Shown: positions 1 through 6,440, numbered from the stretch's first letter. The stretch: 8,173 nucleotides of DNA from Pseudomonadota bacterium (GCA_023388335.1 JAEWGL010000015.1:1-8173), one strand, 5' to 3'. Program-made: numbers and translations. The notes: generated from the letters alone by a model not told the origin.

Positions 1-68
1 GTGGCAACGCCGGCCGGGCGCCCAAGACGCCGCCAAAAGTGAACAGCTTATTCCCGAGACAGGACACT
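1..68. mobile_element. Possible terminus of an IS21-like insertion sequence (partial)
   Basis: This short stretch lies 16 bases beyond the tsaB stop and continues off the left edge. Read on the minus strand it begins TGTCCTGTCTCGGGAATAAG and continues CTGTTCACTTTTGG. A GGAAT followed shortly by CTGTTCAC resembles the short repeats I recall near the ends of some IS21-family elements; that is memory, not a search result. On the plus strand two frames stay open to stops at 68–70 and 72–74, so either could be the tail of a gene such as an istB-type helper, but neither tail is recognisable. Only one end is present, so no inverted-repeat partner or target duplication can be seen. It could equally be ordinary intergenic DNA or the 3' end of a convergent gene. 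Confidence 0.25.
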
Positions 69-84
69 AGCTGACGAGCTGCAT

Positions 85-759
85 TCAACGTGCCTTGGGC
101 GTGGCCACGTTATCGCGCAAGTACACCGGTTGCGCCTGGTCCGCCACGATGGCCTCGCCGCGTGCCCAGGCAAAGCCTGCCAGGCTGAGCAGATCCAAAG
201 CATTGGGCAACAGCTTGGCGTCACTGGCAGCAGCCTGCACGGCCAGGCGATCGGCATAACCCCAGCCGGTACCCGCACCGAACCATTCACCACTGCTACC
301 CTGCGGCAGGGTCCCGCGCTCGGGGGCCAGCACCGCTTCCTGGCCGAGCAGGCGCATTTCGCCTTCCTGAGCCTGGTAGCATCCCCAGTACACCTCGTCC
401 ATGCGCGCATCGATGGCCGCGGCCACCTGCCGCACGCCGCGCTCGCGCAACGCGCCTTGGGCCAGGGCAGCGAGGTTGGACACCGGCAGCACCGGGCGAT
501 CAAGGGCGAAGGCCAGGCCCTGAACCACACCAATGGCGATGCGCACGCCGGTGAAGGCTCCCGGGCCGCGGCCAAAGGCGATGGCATCCAGGGCATTCAG
601 GCCAATGCCAACATCGGCCAGCAGCGCCTTGATCATCGGCAACAACTTCTGCGCATGCTGGCGCGGGATCACCTCGTAATGGCTGCTGACCCGCCCCTCA
701 TGCAGCAAGGCAACGGAGCAGGCTTCAGTGGCGGTATCCAGGGCCAGCAAGGTGGTCAT
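85..759 (-). CDS. tsaB: tRNA N6-threonylcarbamoyladenosine biosynthesis protein TsaB
   Basis: TsaB is the inactive ASKHA-fold partner of TsaD in the cytoplasmic TsaBDE complex. That complex transfers threonylcarbamoyl from TC-AMP to A37 of ANN-decoding tRNAs, giving t6A. The 224-aa product is close to the usual 225–235 aa. It starts with the ASKHA strand LALDTATEACSVAL (residues 5–18), then RQHAQKLLP (33–41) and the family signature GRGPGAFTGVRIAIG (63–77). DARMDEVYWGCY (117–128) is also typical. The ATG at 757–759 is the first residue of the conserved N-terminal strand, so a later start is unlikely, although its Shine-Dalgarno is weak. It lies 87 bp downstream of adk on the same strand with a hairpin between, so it probably gets read-through or its own weak promoter; a TATACT -10-like box sits at 795–800 without a convincing -35. 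Identification is firm. Confidence 0.95.
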   Translation of the reverse strand: MTTLLALDTATEACSVALLHEGRVSSHYEVIPRQHAQKLLPMIKALLADVGIGLNALDAIAFGRGPGAFTGVRIAIGVVQGLAFALDRPVLPVSNLAALAQGALRERGVRQVAAAIDARMDEVYWGCYQAQEGEMRLLGQEAVLAPERGTLPQGSSGEWFGAGTGWGYADRLAVQAAASDAKLLPNALDLLSLAGFAWARGEAIVADQAQPVYLRDNVATPKAR

Positions 760-803
760 CGAAGGCGGTTCCAGGCATAAGAAAAAAGAGCAGCAGTATA
801 AAC

Positions 804-831
804 GACAACGGCCCGCAAGCGGGCCGTTGTC
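804..831 (-). terminator. Hairpin terminator or attenuator between adk and tsaB
   Basis: A perfect 13-bp inverted repeat (arms GACAACGGCCCGC at 804–816 and GCGGGCCGTTGTC at 819–831) is separated by only two bases, so the real loop is probably four bases or more with the inner pair open. In the adk direction the stem is followed by GTTTATACT, a poor U-tract; a run of six T (minus strand) comes about 16 bases beyond the stem. It starts 16 bp past the adk stop, the normal place for an intrinsic terminator. The weak U-tract suggests partial termination, leaving some transcription into tsaB. Confidence 0.7.
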
Positions 832-846
832 TGCACCAGGGGCGGA

Positions 847-1497
847 TCAGCTCAGGGCTGCCAGCACCTTGGCGGTGATGGCCTCGACCGAGCCGACGCC
901 TTCGATGTGGCTGTACTTGGGCTTGCCGCCGTTGGCCGCCGACAGTTTCTGGTAGAAGTCCACCAGTGGCTTGGTCTGATCGTGGTAGACGGACAAGCGA
1001 TGACGCACGGTTTCTTCGGTGTCGTCCTTGCGCTGAACCAGGTCCTCACCGCTTTCGTCGTCCTTGCCTTCAACCTTGGGCGGGTTGTAGACCACGTGGT
1101 AGACGCGGCCCGAGGCCTCGTGCACACGGCGACCGGCGATGCGCTGGACAATCTCTTCGTCGGCAACGGCGATCTCGACCACGGCATCCAGTTCGATGCC
1201 AGCGGCGACCAGAGCTTCCGCCTGAGGAATGGTGCGCGGGAAACCGTCGAACAGGAAACCGTTCTTGCAGTCCGGCTGGTCGATGCGCTCCTTGACCAGG
1301 TTGATGATCAGGTCGTCGGAGACCAGCTTGCCCGCGTCCATGATCGCCTTGGCTTCAAGGCCCAGGGGGGTGCCGGCCTTGACGGCTGCACGCAGCATGT
1401 CGCCGGTGGAGACCTGCGGAATACCGAACTTTTCGGTGATGAACTTTGCCTGAGTACCTTTACCGGCCCCGGGAGCTCCCAGCAGAATTACGCGCAT
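847..1497 (-). CDS. adk: Adenylate kinase
   Basis: Adenylate kinase interconverts ATP + AMP and 2 ADP in the cytoplasm and is essential for adenine nucleotide balance. The 216-aa product matches the long bacterial form (about 214–218 aa). It has the P-loop GAPGAGKGT (7–15), the AMP-binding segment STGDMLRAAVK (30–40) and the signature FLFDGFPRTIPQA (81–93, with R88). The long LID domain runs from about 122 to 159 and starts GRRVHEASGRVYH; it has no four-cysteine zinc site, as is usual in Gram-negatives. The expected catalytic arginines are visible at 123, 156 and 167. The start is fixed by a strong Shine-Dalgarno GAGGAG (plus strand CTCCTC 1504–1509) six bases before the ATG and by the P-loop position. 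It is probably transcribed from its own promoter in the 259-bp gap behind ppc, but I could not pick a clear sigma-70 site. Nothing is unusual in the protein. Confidence 0.98.
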   Translation of the reverse strand: MRVILLGAPGAGKGTQAKFITEKFGIPQVSTGDMLRAAVKAGTPLGLEAKAIMDAGKLVSDDLIINLVKERIDQPDCKNGFLFDGFPRTIPQAEALVAAGIELDAVVEIAVADEEIVQRIAGRRVHEASGRVYHVVYNPPKVEGKDDESGEDLVQRKDDTEETVRHRLSVYHDQTKPLVDFYQKLSAANGGKPKYSHIEGVGSVEAITAKVLAALS

Positions 1498-1570
1498 CTT
1501 GTGCTCCTCAATTTTTTTGTAAGCAAATCAATGGATTCGGCAGTCAGGGCCAAGTCCGGAAAATCGGGTA

Positions 1571-1589
1571 TTGGCCACAAATGGGCCAA
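1571..1589. promoter_or_regulatory. Inverted repeat upstream of adk (possible operator)
   Basis: TTGGCC (1571–1576) and GGCCAA (1584–1589) form a 6-bp inverted repeat around a 7-base AT-rich spacer, 74 bp before the adk start. It could be an operator-like dyad or a small hairpin. No known binding motif is recognised, and the arms are short enough to occur by chance in this DNA. Confidence 0.2.
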
Positions 1590-1666
1590 AAGGCTGCTCA
1601 AGATACACAGCGCCCGACAGCCAGACAAGCATCCCAAGGGAGGAACGACACCCTTCCTGCGACCTG

Positions 1667-1705
1667 CCATTGGCAGGGTTGCGCCCGGCGCAACCCTGCC
1701 AGTGG
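1667..1705. terminator. Large hairpin between ppc and adk
   Basis: A 14-bp perfect stem (arms TGGCAGGGTTGCGC at 1671–1684 and its complement at 1688–1701) closes on a 3-base loop. It can extend by four more pairs (one G·U) to 1667 and 1705. It lies 52 bp past the ppc stop. There is no T-tract on the minus strand, so it is not a textbook intrinsic terminator for ppc; on the plus strand a short AATTT follows. It could be a U-less terminator, a 3'-end protecting structure for the ppc mRNA, or a single REP-type palindrome. The rest of the gap (1498–1666) shows only the adk ribosome site and the small dyad at 1571–1589. Confidence 0.5.
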
Positions 1706-1756
1706 CCCAATTTGATGCCCTCGTAAGCAACGCGGCAGTGGCCTGTCCGGGTAGGC

Positions 1757-4384
1757 TCAACCGGTGTTACGCAGCCCCGCTGCAATACCTGCCACGGTCA
1801 CCAGCAGGGCCTGCTCCAATGGGCTGTCCAGAGCGGCTTCGCGACCGCGCGAGCGTGCCAGCAGCTCGGCCTGCAGTCGGTGCAGCGGGTCCAGATAGGT
1901 GTTGCGCAGCCGGATGAATTCCAGGGTTTCGGGGCTGTGCGCCAGTAGCACCGGTTGGCCGGTCAGGCCCAGTACCACCTGGCAGGACTGCGACAATAGG
2001 TCGCGCAACTGTGCTCCTAAAGGAAGCAGTGGCGGTTGCACCAGACGTTGGTCGTAGGCCAGGGCGATCTCGGCGTCGGCTTTGGCCAGGACCATCTCCA
2101 GCATGTCGATGCGCGTGCGGAAAAACGGCCAGTGCTCACGCATCTCGGCCAACAGTTGGTCTTGCCCCCGCGCCAAGGCATTGCCGAGCGCCGTTTCCCA
2201 GCCCAGCCACGCCGGCAGCATCAGGCGCGTCTGGGTCCAGCCGAAAATCCAGGGGATGGCGCGCAGGCTTTCGATGCCGCCGGCGCGACGCTTGGCGGGG
2301 CGACTCCCAAGGGGCAGGCGGCCGAGCTCCTGTTCCGGCGTCGATTGGCGGAAATACTCGACGAAATCCGGGTTTTCCCGTACGACGGCGCGGTAGGCCT
2401 TGACGCCGTCGGCGGCCAGCTGGTCCATCAGCTCGCGCCAAGCGGGTTGTGGCGGAGGCGGCGGCAACAGGGTTGCCTCCAGCACCGCGGCCAGGTACAG
2501 GTTGAGGTTCTGCTCGGCGATGCCCGGCAGGCCGAACTTGAAGCGGATCATCTCGCCCTGTTCGGTGGTGCGGAACCGTCCCGCGACCGACCCCGGCGGC
2601 TGCGAAAGGATTGCGGCATGGGCAGGTCCGCCGCCGCGCCCGACCGTCCCACCGCGACCATGGAACAGCAGCAGTTCGACCTCATGCTCGCGGCAGATGC
2701 GCACCAGGTTTTCCTGGGCGCGATACTGCGCCCAGGCTGCGGCGGTGGTGCCGGCATCCTTGGCCGAATCGGAATAGCCGATCATCACTTCCTGCGGCCC
2801 ATGCAGGCTGGCGCGGTAGCCTGGCAGCTGCAGCAGGCATTCCATCACCGGCCCGGCGTTGTCCAGGTCCGCCAGGGTCTCGAACAGTGGCACCACGCGC
2901 ATCGGCCGGGTCAGCCCGGCCTCCTTGAGCAACAGCTGCACCGCCAGCACGTCCGAGGCAGCGCCGGCCATGGAAATCACGTAGGACCCCAGCGACGCGG
3001 CCGGTGCCGCGGCGACCTCGCGGCACGTGGCCAGCACTTCGGCCGTGTCGTCCGCAGGCTGGAAGTGCGCCGGCAGCAATGGCCGGCGGTTCTTCAGCTC
3101 CTCTTGGAGAAAGCGGATGCGCTGCGCCTCATCCCAATCGGCGTAGCGGCCCAGCCCCAGGTAGTCGGTGATCTCGGTCAGCGCAGCGGTGTGCCGGGCC
3201 GAGTCCTGACGTACATCCAGACGCACCAGGAACAGCCCGAAGGTCACCGCCCGGCGCAGGCAATCGAGCAATGGCCCGTCGGCGATCACGCCCATGCCAC
3301 ATTCGTGCAGGGACTGGTAGCACAATTGCAAAGGTTCGATGAGGTCAGCGTTGTCACCCAGCACCTCGGCTGCGGCCGGTTGCGTCGCGCTCAGCGAGGC
3401 CTGTGCCCAGCTGCGGGTGGCTCGCAGACGTTCACGCAACTGCTTGAGCAGGGTCCGATAGGGTTCGGCGCTCTCGCCTACCCGCGCGCGCAGGGCGGCG
3501 CTGGCCTGCTGCATGGACAGTTCCGCGGCCAGGGCATCGATGTCGCGCAAAAACAGGTCGGCGGCCATCCAGCGCGCCAACAGCAGGACCTCGCGCGTGA
3601 CCGCGGCGGTGACGTTGGGGTTGCCGTCACGGTCGCCGCCCATCCACGAGGCGAAGCGGATCGGCGCCGCCTCCAGCGGCAGCCGCAGGCCAGTCGCGTC
3701 GAATAGCGCCTGGTCGACCTTGCGCAGGTGACTGGGGATGGCGTGCCACAGCGAGTGCTCGATCACCGCGAAGCCCCACTTGGCCTCATCCACCGGGGTC
3801 GGCCGACTGCGGCGGATTTCCTCGGTGTGCCAGGCTTCGGCGATCAGCCTACGCAGGCGTTCGCGAACCTGTCCGCGCTCGGCCGGGAGCAGATCCCGGT
3901 GATCCTGCGCGGCCAACTGCGCGGCGATCGCGTCGTACTTCTGGATCAGCGTGCGGCGCGCCACCTCGGTGGGGTGGGCAGTGAGCACCAGCTGGATATC
4001 CAGCTTGCCCAGTTGCCGGGCCAGGGCATCGTCGCTGTGCCCGGATCGTTTCAGGCGGGCCAGAAGATCTGGCAGCACGCGCGCCTCGAAAGGCGCTGGT
4101 TGATCGGCATCACGACGGCGGATCAGCTGGTACTGCTCGGCGATATTGGCCAGGTTGAGAAACTGGTTGAAAGCCCGGGACACAGGCAACAGATCCTCAT
4201 CGGCAAGGTCATCCAGGGCCGAACTCAGCTGCTCGGCGCCTCCACGGCGGTCAGCCTTGGCCCCGTGGCGGATGTCCTCGATCTTCTGCACAAACGCATC
4301 GCCATGCTGCTGGCGTATGGTCTCGCCCAGCAGTTCCCCCAACAGATGAACATCCTCACGCAAGCGCAGATCAATATCGGTCAT
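1757..4384 (-). CDS. ppc: Phosphoenolpyruvate carboxylase
   Basis: Ppc carboxylates phosphoenolpyruvate with bicarbonate to oxaloacetate, refilling the TCA cycle; it acts as a cytoplasmic tetramer. The product is 875 aa, normal for pseudomonads. Visible motifs are VLTAHPTE (133–140, catalytic H137), WMGGDRDGNPNVT (247–259), LDVRQ (389–393), FETLADL (501–507, metal-ligand E502), MIGYSDSAKDAG (534–545, K542), the glycine-rich HGRGGTVGRGGGP loop (575–587) and RAIPWIFGWTQTRLMLPAWLG (708–728). The C-terminus RNTG (872–875) is the family end that takes part in aspartate feedback binding; K768, R827 and N873 are the likely inhibitor-site residues by position. The frame is open 17 codons further upstream, but the ATG at 4382–4384 (MTDIDLRLREDV) fits family length and has GGAG/GAAGG purine runs just ahead. 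It is transcribed away from the plus-strand gene at 4555. No defect is seen. Confidence 0.97.
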   Translation of the reverse strand: MTDIDLRLREDVHLLGELLGETIRQQHGDAFVQKIEDIRHGAKADRRGGAEQLSSALDDLADEDLLPVSRAFNQFLNLANIAEQYQLIRRRDADQPAPFEARVLPDLLARLKRSGHSDDALARQLGKLDIQLVLTAHPTEVARRTLIQKYDAIAAQLAAQDHRDLLPAERGQVRERLRRLIAEAWHTEEIRRSRPTPVDEAKWGFAVIEHSLWHAIPSHLRKVDQALFDATGLRLPLEAAPIRFASWMGGDRDGNPNVTAAVTREVLLLARWMAADLFLRDIDALAAELSMQQASAALRARVGESAEPYRTLLKQLRERLRATRSWAQASLSATQPAAAEVLGDNADLIEPLQLCYQSLHECGMGVIADGPLLDCLRRAVTFGLFLVRLDVRQDSARHTAALTEITDYLGLGRYADWDEAQRIRFLQEELKNRRPLLPAHFQPADDTAEVLATCREVAAAPAASLGSYVISMAGAASDVLAVQLLLKEAGLTRPMRVVPLFETLADLDNAGPVMECLLQLPGYRASLHGPQEVMIGYSDSAKDAGTTAAAWAQYRAQENLVRICREHEVELLLFHGRGGTVGRGGGPAHAAILSQPPGSVAGRFRTTEQGEMIRFKFGLPGIAEQNLNLYLAAVLEATLLPPPPPQPAWRELMDQLAADGVKAYRAVVRENPDFVEYFRQSTPEQELGRLPLGSRPAKRRAGGIESLRAIPWIFGWTQTRLMLPAWLGWETALGNALARGQDQLLAEMREHWPFFRTRIDMLEMVLAKADAEIALAYDQRLVQPPLLPLGAQLRDLLSQSCQVVLGLTGQPVLLAHSPETLEFIRLRNTYLDPLHRLQAELLARSRGREAALDSPLEQALLVTVAGIAAGLRNTG

Positions 4385-4486
4385 CGGGCCTTCTCTCCAG
4401 CGCGGACTGCCGCGCACCAGCTCAGGAAACAGCACTGCTCACAGAGTGCCGGCAGCGGCCGACGCTTTCAAGGCAAGCGGGGCTGG

Positions 4487-4515
4487 GTAAAACGTCCGGC
4501 GTACAAAACGGTCAA
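4487..4515 (-). promoter_or_regulatory. Candidate sigma-70 promoter for ppc
   Basis: On the minus strand TTGACC (4510–4515, five of six to the -35 consensus) lies 17 bases from TTTTAC (4487–4492, three of six to the -10). This would give a leader of about 100 nt before the ppc ATG. The leader contains a small hairpin (GCACT 4432–4436 with AGTGC 4445–4449). The -10 is weak, so this is tentative. Confidence 0.3.
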
Positions 4516-4554
4516 CCGCAGAAGATACCCCGTAACACATCTGCAGAGGTCGCC

Positions 4555-4899
4555 ATGAAAATCCGAGAACTCGCCCAACACTGGGAACAGAATGCCAAAG
4601 GTCACCTGAGCCCCACGGGCCATGTCCTGCACCTGGACGTGGAAGCCGAAGCCCGCCTGGCCGCGCTCGTCGAGATGTACCCCAAGCGCCGCGCCGAAGA
4701 ACTGCTCGGTGAACTGGTCGCCGCCGCGCTCGAGGAGCTGGAGGCAAGCTTTCCGTATGTCCAGGGCCAGCACGTGATTGCGACCGACGAGGAAGGTGAT
4801 CCGTTGTATGAAGACATTGGCGCTACACCGCGTTTTCTGGCGCTGTCACGACGGTACCTGCACGACCTGAACCTGACCGCCAAGCAGGACGATGAGTGA
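4555..4899 (+). CDS. Conserved hypothetical protein, small cytoplasmic (PA3688-like position)
   Basis: The 114-aa acidic product has no signal peptide or membrane segment. From memory, Pseudomonas homologues at this locus carry a vague label (pilin assembly or type 1 pili tip component), which nothing here supports. Residues about 19–62 look like a ribbon-helix-helix pattern: a short strand GHVLHLDVE, then helix LAALVEMY, a turn with KRRAEELL, and helix LVAALEELE. The C-terminal half (about 64–108, FPYVQGQHVIATDEEGDPLYEDIG) looks like a small mixed fold ending in a helix. An RHH-like DNA-binding or dimerisation role is inference only. The start is well set by a GAGG Shine-Dalgarno (4546–4549) five bases before the ATG. 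It is divergent from ppc and 242 bp ahead of the next lipoprotein gene, whose own promoter lies between, so it is probably a separate unit. No clear intrinsic terminator follows; short dyads at 4911–4923 and 4941–4954 lack T-tracts. Confidence 0.85.
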   Translation: MKIRELAQHWEQNAKGHLSPTGHVLHLDVEAEARLAALVEMYPKRRAEELLGELVAAALEELEASFPYVQGQHVIATDEEGDPLYEDIGATPRFLALSRRYLHDLNLTAKQDDE

Positions 4900-4987
4900 G
4901 TCTGGCGTCCCCACGAAGCGTGGTCCGCAGGCGCTTCGGCACTGACCGATCAGTCACCAAAATTCCCTGGCATGGCCCGATTTTTCT

Positions 4988-5015
4988 GAACTATTCGCGA
5001 AACGCTTCAGTCCGA
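4988..5015 (+). promoter_or_regulatory. AlgU (sigma-22 / RpoE-type) promoter
   Basis: GAACTA (4988–4993) is separated by 17 bases from TCCGA (5011–5015). The AlgU consensus in pseudomonads is GAACTT, 16–17 bases, then TCTGA or close variants, so each box differs at one position and the spacing is exact. Transcription would begin near 5021–5023, leaving a leader of about 120 nt before the lipoprotein start at 5142. The downstream OmpA-family gene resembles lptF, which is reported as AlgU-controlled in P. aeruginosa, so the context agrees. Confidence 0.7.
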
Positions 5016-5100
5016 GCCAATAAGCCATCACGGTACAACCCTGCTATTACGGGCGTTGCCGCGCTGAAGCCGAAGCGCTCGAAACGACAGGGAGAATGCG

Positions 5101-5151
5101 ATGGACTGCTACGGACATCGTCGTTTATCAGGAGTGTTCCAATGGAGTTGA
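5101..5151 (+). CDS. Possible 16-aa leader peptide upstream ORF
   Basis: An ATG at 5101 is preceded by AGGGAG (5089–5094) with a 6-base spacer, a better ribosome site than that of the annotated lipoprotein gene. The frame encodes MDCYGHRRLSGVFQWS and stops with TGA at 5149–5151. It overlaps the lipoprotein ATG at 5142 in another frame and ends five bases before a second in-frame lipoprotein ATG at 5157. This layout would suit translational coupling or leader control of the operon, but no product is known and the peptide may be incidental. Confidence 0.35.
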   Translation: MDCYGHRRLSGVFQWS

Positions 5152-5555
5152 CCACCATGAAGACCCACACCGCAAAATCCTCGTCCACTCACCTGCGCGG
5201 GATCAAGTTGGCCGCCCTGGCCCTAGGCAGCAGCCTGGTGCTGGCAGGCTGCGCCGGCAACCCCCCTACCGAGCAGTACGCTGTGACCCAATCGGCAGTG
5301 AATGCCGCGGTCAGTGCGGGCGGCACCGAATTTGCGGCCGTCGAAATGAAGGCTGCCCAGGACAAGTTCAAGCAGGCTGAAATCGCCATGCACGACAAGA
5401 AGTATGACGAGGCCAAGCGTCTGGCCGAGCAGGCTGAATGGGATGCCCGCGTCGCCGAACGCAAGGCGCAGGCCGCCAAGGCCGAGAAGGCCGTTCAAGA
5501 TGCCCGCCAGGGTGTCCAGGACCTGCGTGAGGAAGGCATGCGCAGCGCTGAGTAA
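5142..5555 (+). CDS. DUF4398-type outer-membrane lipoprotein (PA3691-like)
   Basis: A 137-aa lipoprotein precursor. The signal peptide has a long basic n-region, a hydrophobic core LAALALGSSLVLAG and lipobox LAGC with Cys37. The residues after Cys are AG, so there is no Asp retention signal and outer-membrane sorting is expected. The mature part is almost wholly helical and rich in Ala, Lys, Glu and Gln (two long helices, about 50–90 and 91–137, probably coiled coil), typical of DUF4398 proteins. Its function is unknown; a periplasm-facing structural role is inferred. The ATG at 5142 has AGGAG (5130–5134) seven bases before it; the in-frame ATG at 5157 (Cys would be residue 32) has GGAG nine bases before it and is nearly as good. 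The frame is open back to 4896, but the AlgU promoter lies inside that stretch, so the longer version is rejected. The OmpA-family gene follows after 50 bp, probably in one operon. Confidence 0.88.
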   Translation: MELTTMKTHTAKSSSTHLRGIKLAALALGSSLVLAGCAGNPPTEQYAVTQSAVNAAVSAGGTEFAAVEMKAAQDKFKQAEIAMHDKKYDEAKRLAEQAEWDARVAERKAQAAKAEKAVQDARQGVQDLREEGMRSAE

Positions 5556-5605
5556 GGCTGCTTTCCCGACCCGTGCATTCGTTATCGATCAAAGGATGAA
5601 CCACT

Positions 5606-6394
5606 ATGCGTAAACACGTCATGATTCCCGCCCTGCTGGCCCTGAGCGTTGGCCTGGCCGCCTGCTCGCACCAGCCAAATCCGAACCTTGAGTCGGCCCG
5701 TACCAACTTCTCCGCACTGCAGAGCGATCCGCAGGCGAGCAAGGTCGCGGCCCTTGAGACCAAGGAGGCCCAAGACTGGCTGAACAAGGCCGACAAGGCC
5801 TACATGGACCGTGAAGATGATAAGAAGGTCGACCAGTTGGCCTACCTGACCAATCAGCGCGTCGAAGTGGCCAAGCAAACCATCGCCCTGCGCAGCGCCG
5901 AAGGCAACCTGAAAAATGCCGCTGCCCAGCGTGCGCAGGCACGTCTCGACGCCCGTGACGCGCAGATCAAGAAACTGCAGGAAAGCCTCAACGCCAAGCA
6001 GACCGAGCGTGGCACCCTGGTGACCTTCGGTGACGTGCTGTTCGACTTCAACAAAGCCGAGCTGAAAAGCAGCGCTTTGCCGAACATCACCACCCTGGCC
6101 CAGTTCCTTCAGGAAAACCCTGACCGTAAGGTGATCGTCGAGGGCTATACCGATTCCGTCGGTTCGGCTAGCTACAACCAGGGCCTGTCCGAGCGCCGCG
6201 CCGAATCGGTGCGTCGTGCGCTGCTGCGCGCCGGTGTAGACCCAGCTCGCGTCGTCGCCCAAGGGTATGGCAAGGAATATCCGGTTGCCGACAACTCCAG
6301 CAATTCGGGACGCGCCCAGAACCGTCGGGTGGAAGTGACCATTTCCAACGACAACCAACCTGTGGCGCCACGTTCGGCGAGCCAGACTCGGTAA
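5606..6394 (+). CDS. lptF: OmpA-family peptidoglycan-binding lipoprotein, LptF-like (DUF4398 + OmpA C-terminal domain)
   Basis: A 262-aa lipoprotein that should tether the outer membrane to peptidoglycan. The signal peptide ends in the lipobox LAAC (Cys20), followed by SHQ, consistent with outer-membrane sorting. Residues about 28–132 are charged and helical, like the DUF4398 protein upstream, suggesting shared ancestry or pairing of the two. The OmpA C-terminal domain spans about 136–247: FGDVLFDFNKAEL (141–153), GYTDSVGSASYNQGLSERRAESV (180–202) and NRRVEV (239–244). D183 and R198 are 15 residues apart, the spacing of the diaminopimelate-binding pair D271/R286 in E. coli OmpA. The start has AAAGGA nine bases before the ATG. 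LptF in P. aeruginosa is an AlgU-dependent surface lipoprotein; the AlgU-type promoter at 4988 fits. The gene symbol is given by synteny and architecture from memory. An intrinsic terminator follows 20 bp after the stop. Confidence 0.88.
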   Translation: MRKHVMIPALLALSVGLAACSHQPNPNLESARTNFSALQSDPQASKVAALETKEAQDWLNKADKAYMDREDDKKVDQLAYLTNQRVEVAKQTIALRSAEGNLKNAAAQRAQARLDARDAQIKKLQESLNAKQTERGTLVTFGDVLFDFNKAELKSSALPNITTLAQFLQENPDRKVIVEGYTDSVGSASYNQGLSERRAESVRRALLRAGVDPARVVAQGYGKEYPVADNSSNSGRAQNRRVEVTISNDNQPVAPRSASQTR

Positions 6395-6414
6395 GGCTGT
6401 AGCTGCCAGTCAAT

Positions 6415-6440
6415 AACCCCGCCTCGATGGCGGGGTTTTT
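6415..6440 (+). terminator. Intrinsic terminator of the lipoprotein operon
   Basis: AACCCCGCC (6415–6423) pairs with GGCGGGGTT (6429–6437) around a 5-base loop TCGAT. The GC core (7 bp) is followed directly by TTTTT (6436–6440). Its place just after the OmpA-family stop and its form are textbook for Rho-independent termination on the plus strand. Confidence 0.92.

Noticed and set aside
69..80. AGCT–4 nt–AGCT dyad as a tsaB terminator
   Set aside because: Only four pairs with no T-tract; too weak to call.
907..1917. 336-codon plus-strand frame across adk, the gap and the end of ppc
   Set aside because: Antisense to two conserved genes and spans the large hairpin; not credible as a gene.
2036..3706. 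556-codon open frame on the plus strand
   Set aside because: It lies wholly antisense to ppc, whose protein is conserved throughout; long antisense frames are common in high-GC genes, and the translation shows no recognisable domain.
3728..4558. 276-codon plus-strand open frame covering the 5' part of ppc and the divergent promoter region
   Set aside because: Antisense shadow of ppc that also runs across the intergenic region and into the ribosome site of the 114-aa gene; no family signal.
4941..4954. ACTGA/TCAGT dyad as terminator of the 114-aa gene
   Set aside because: Five pairs, low stability and no T-run; could be a chance palindrome.
4896..5141. In-frame upstream extension of the DUF4398 lipoprotein (82 extra codons)
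   Set aside because: It contains the AlgU promoter, would bury the signal peptide inside the protein, and has no ribosome site as good as those at 5142/5157.
5582..6358. 258-codon minus-strand frame opposite the OmpA-family gene
   Set aside because: Mirror of a gene with clear domains; composition follows the codon bias of the sense gene.
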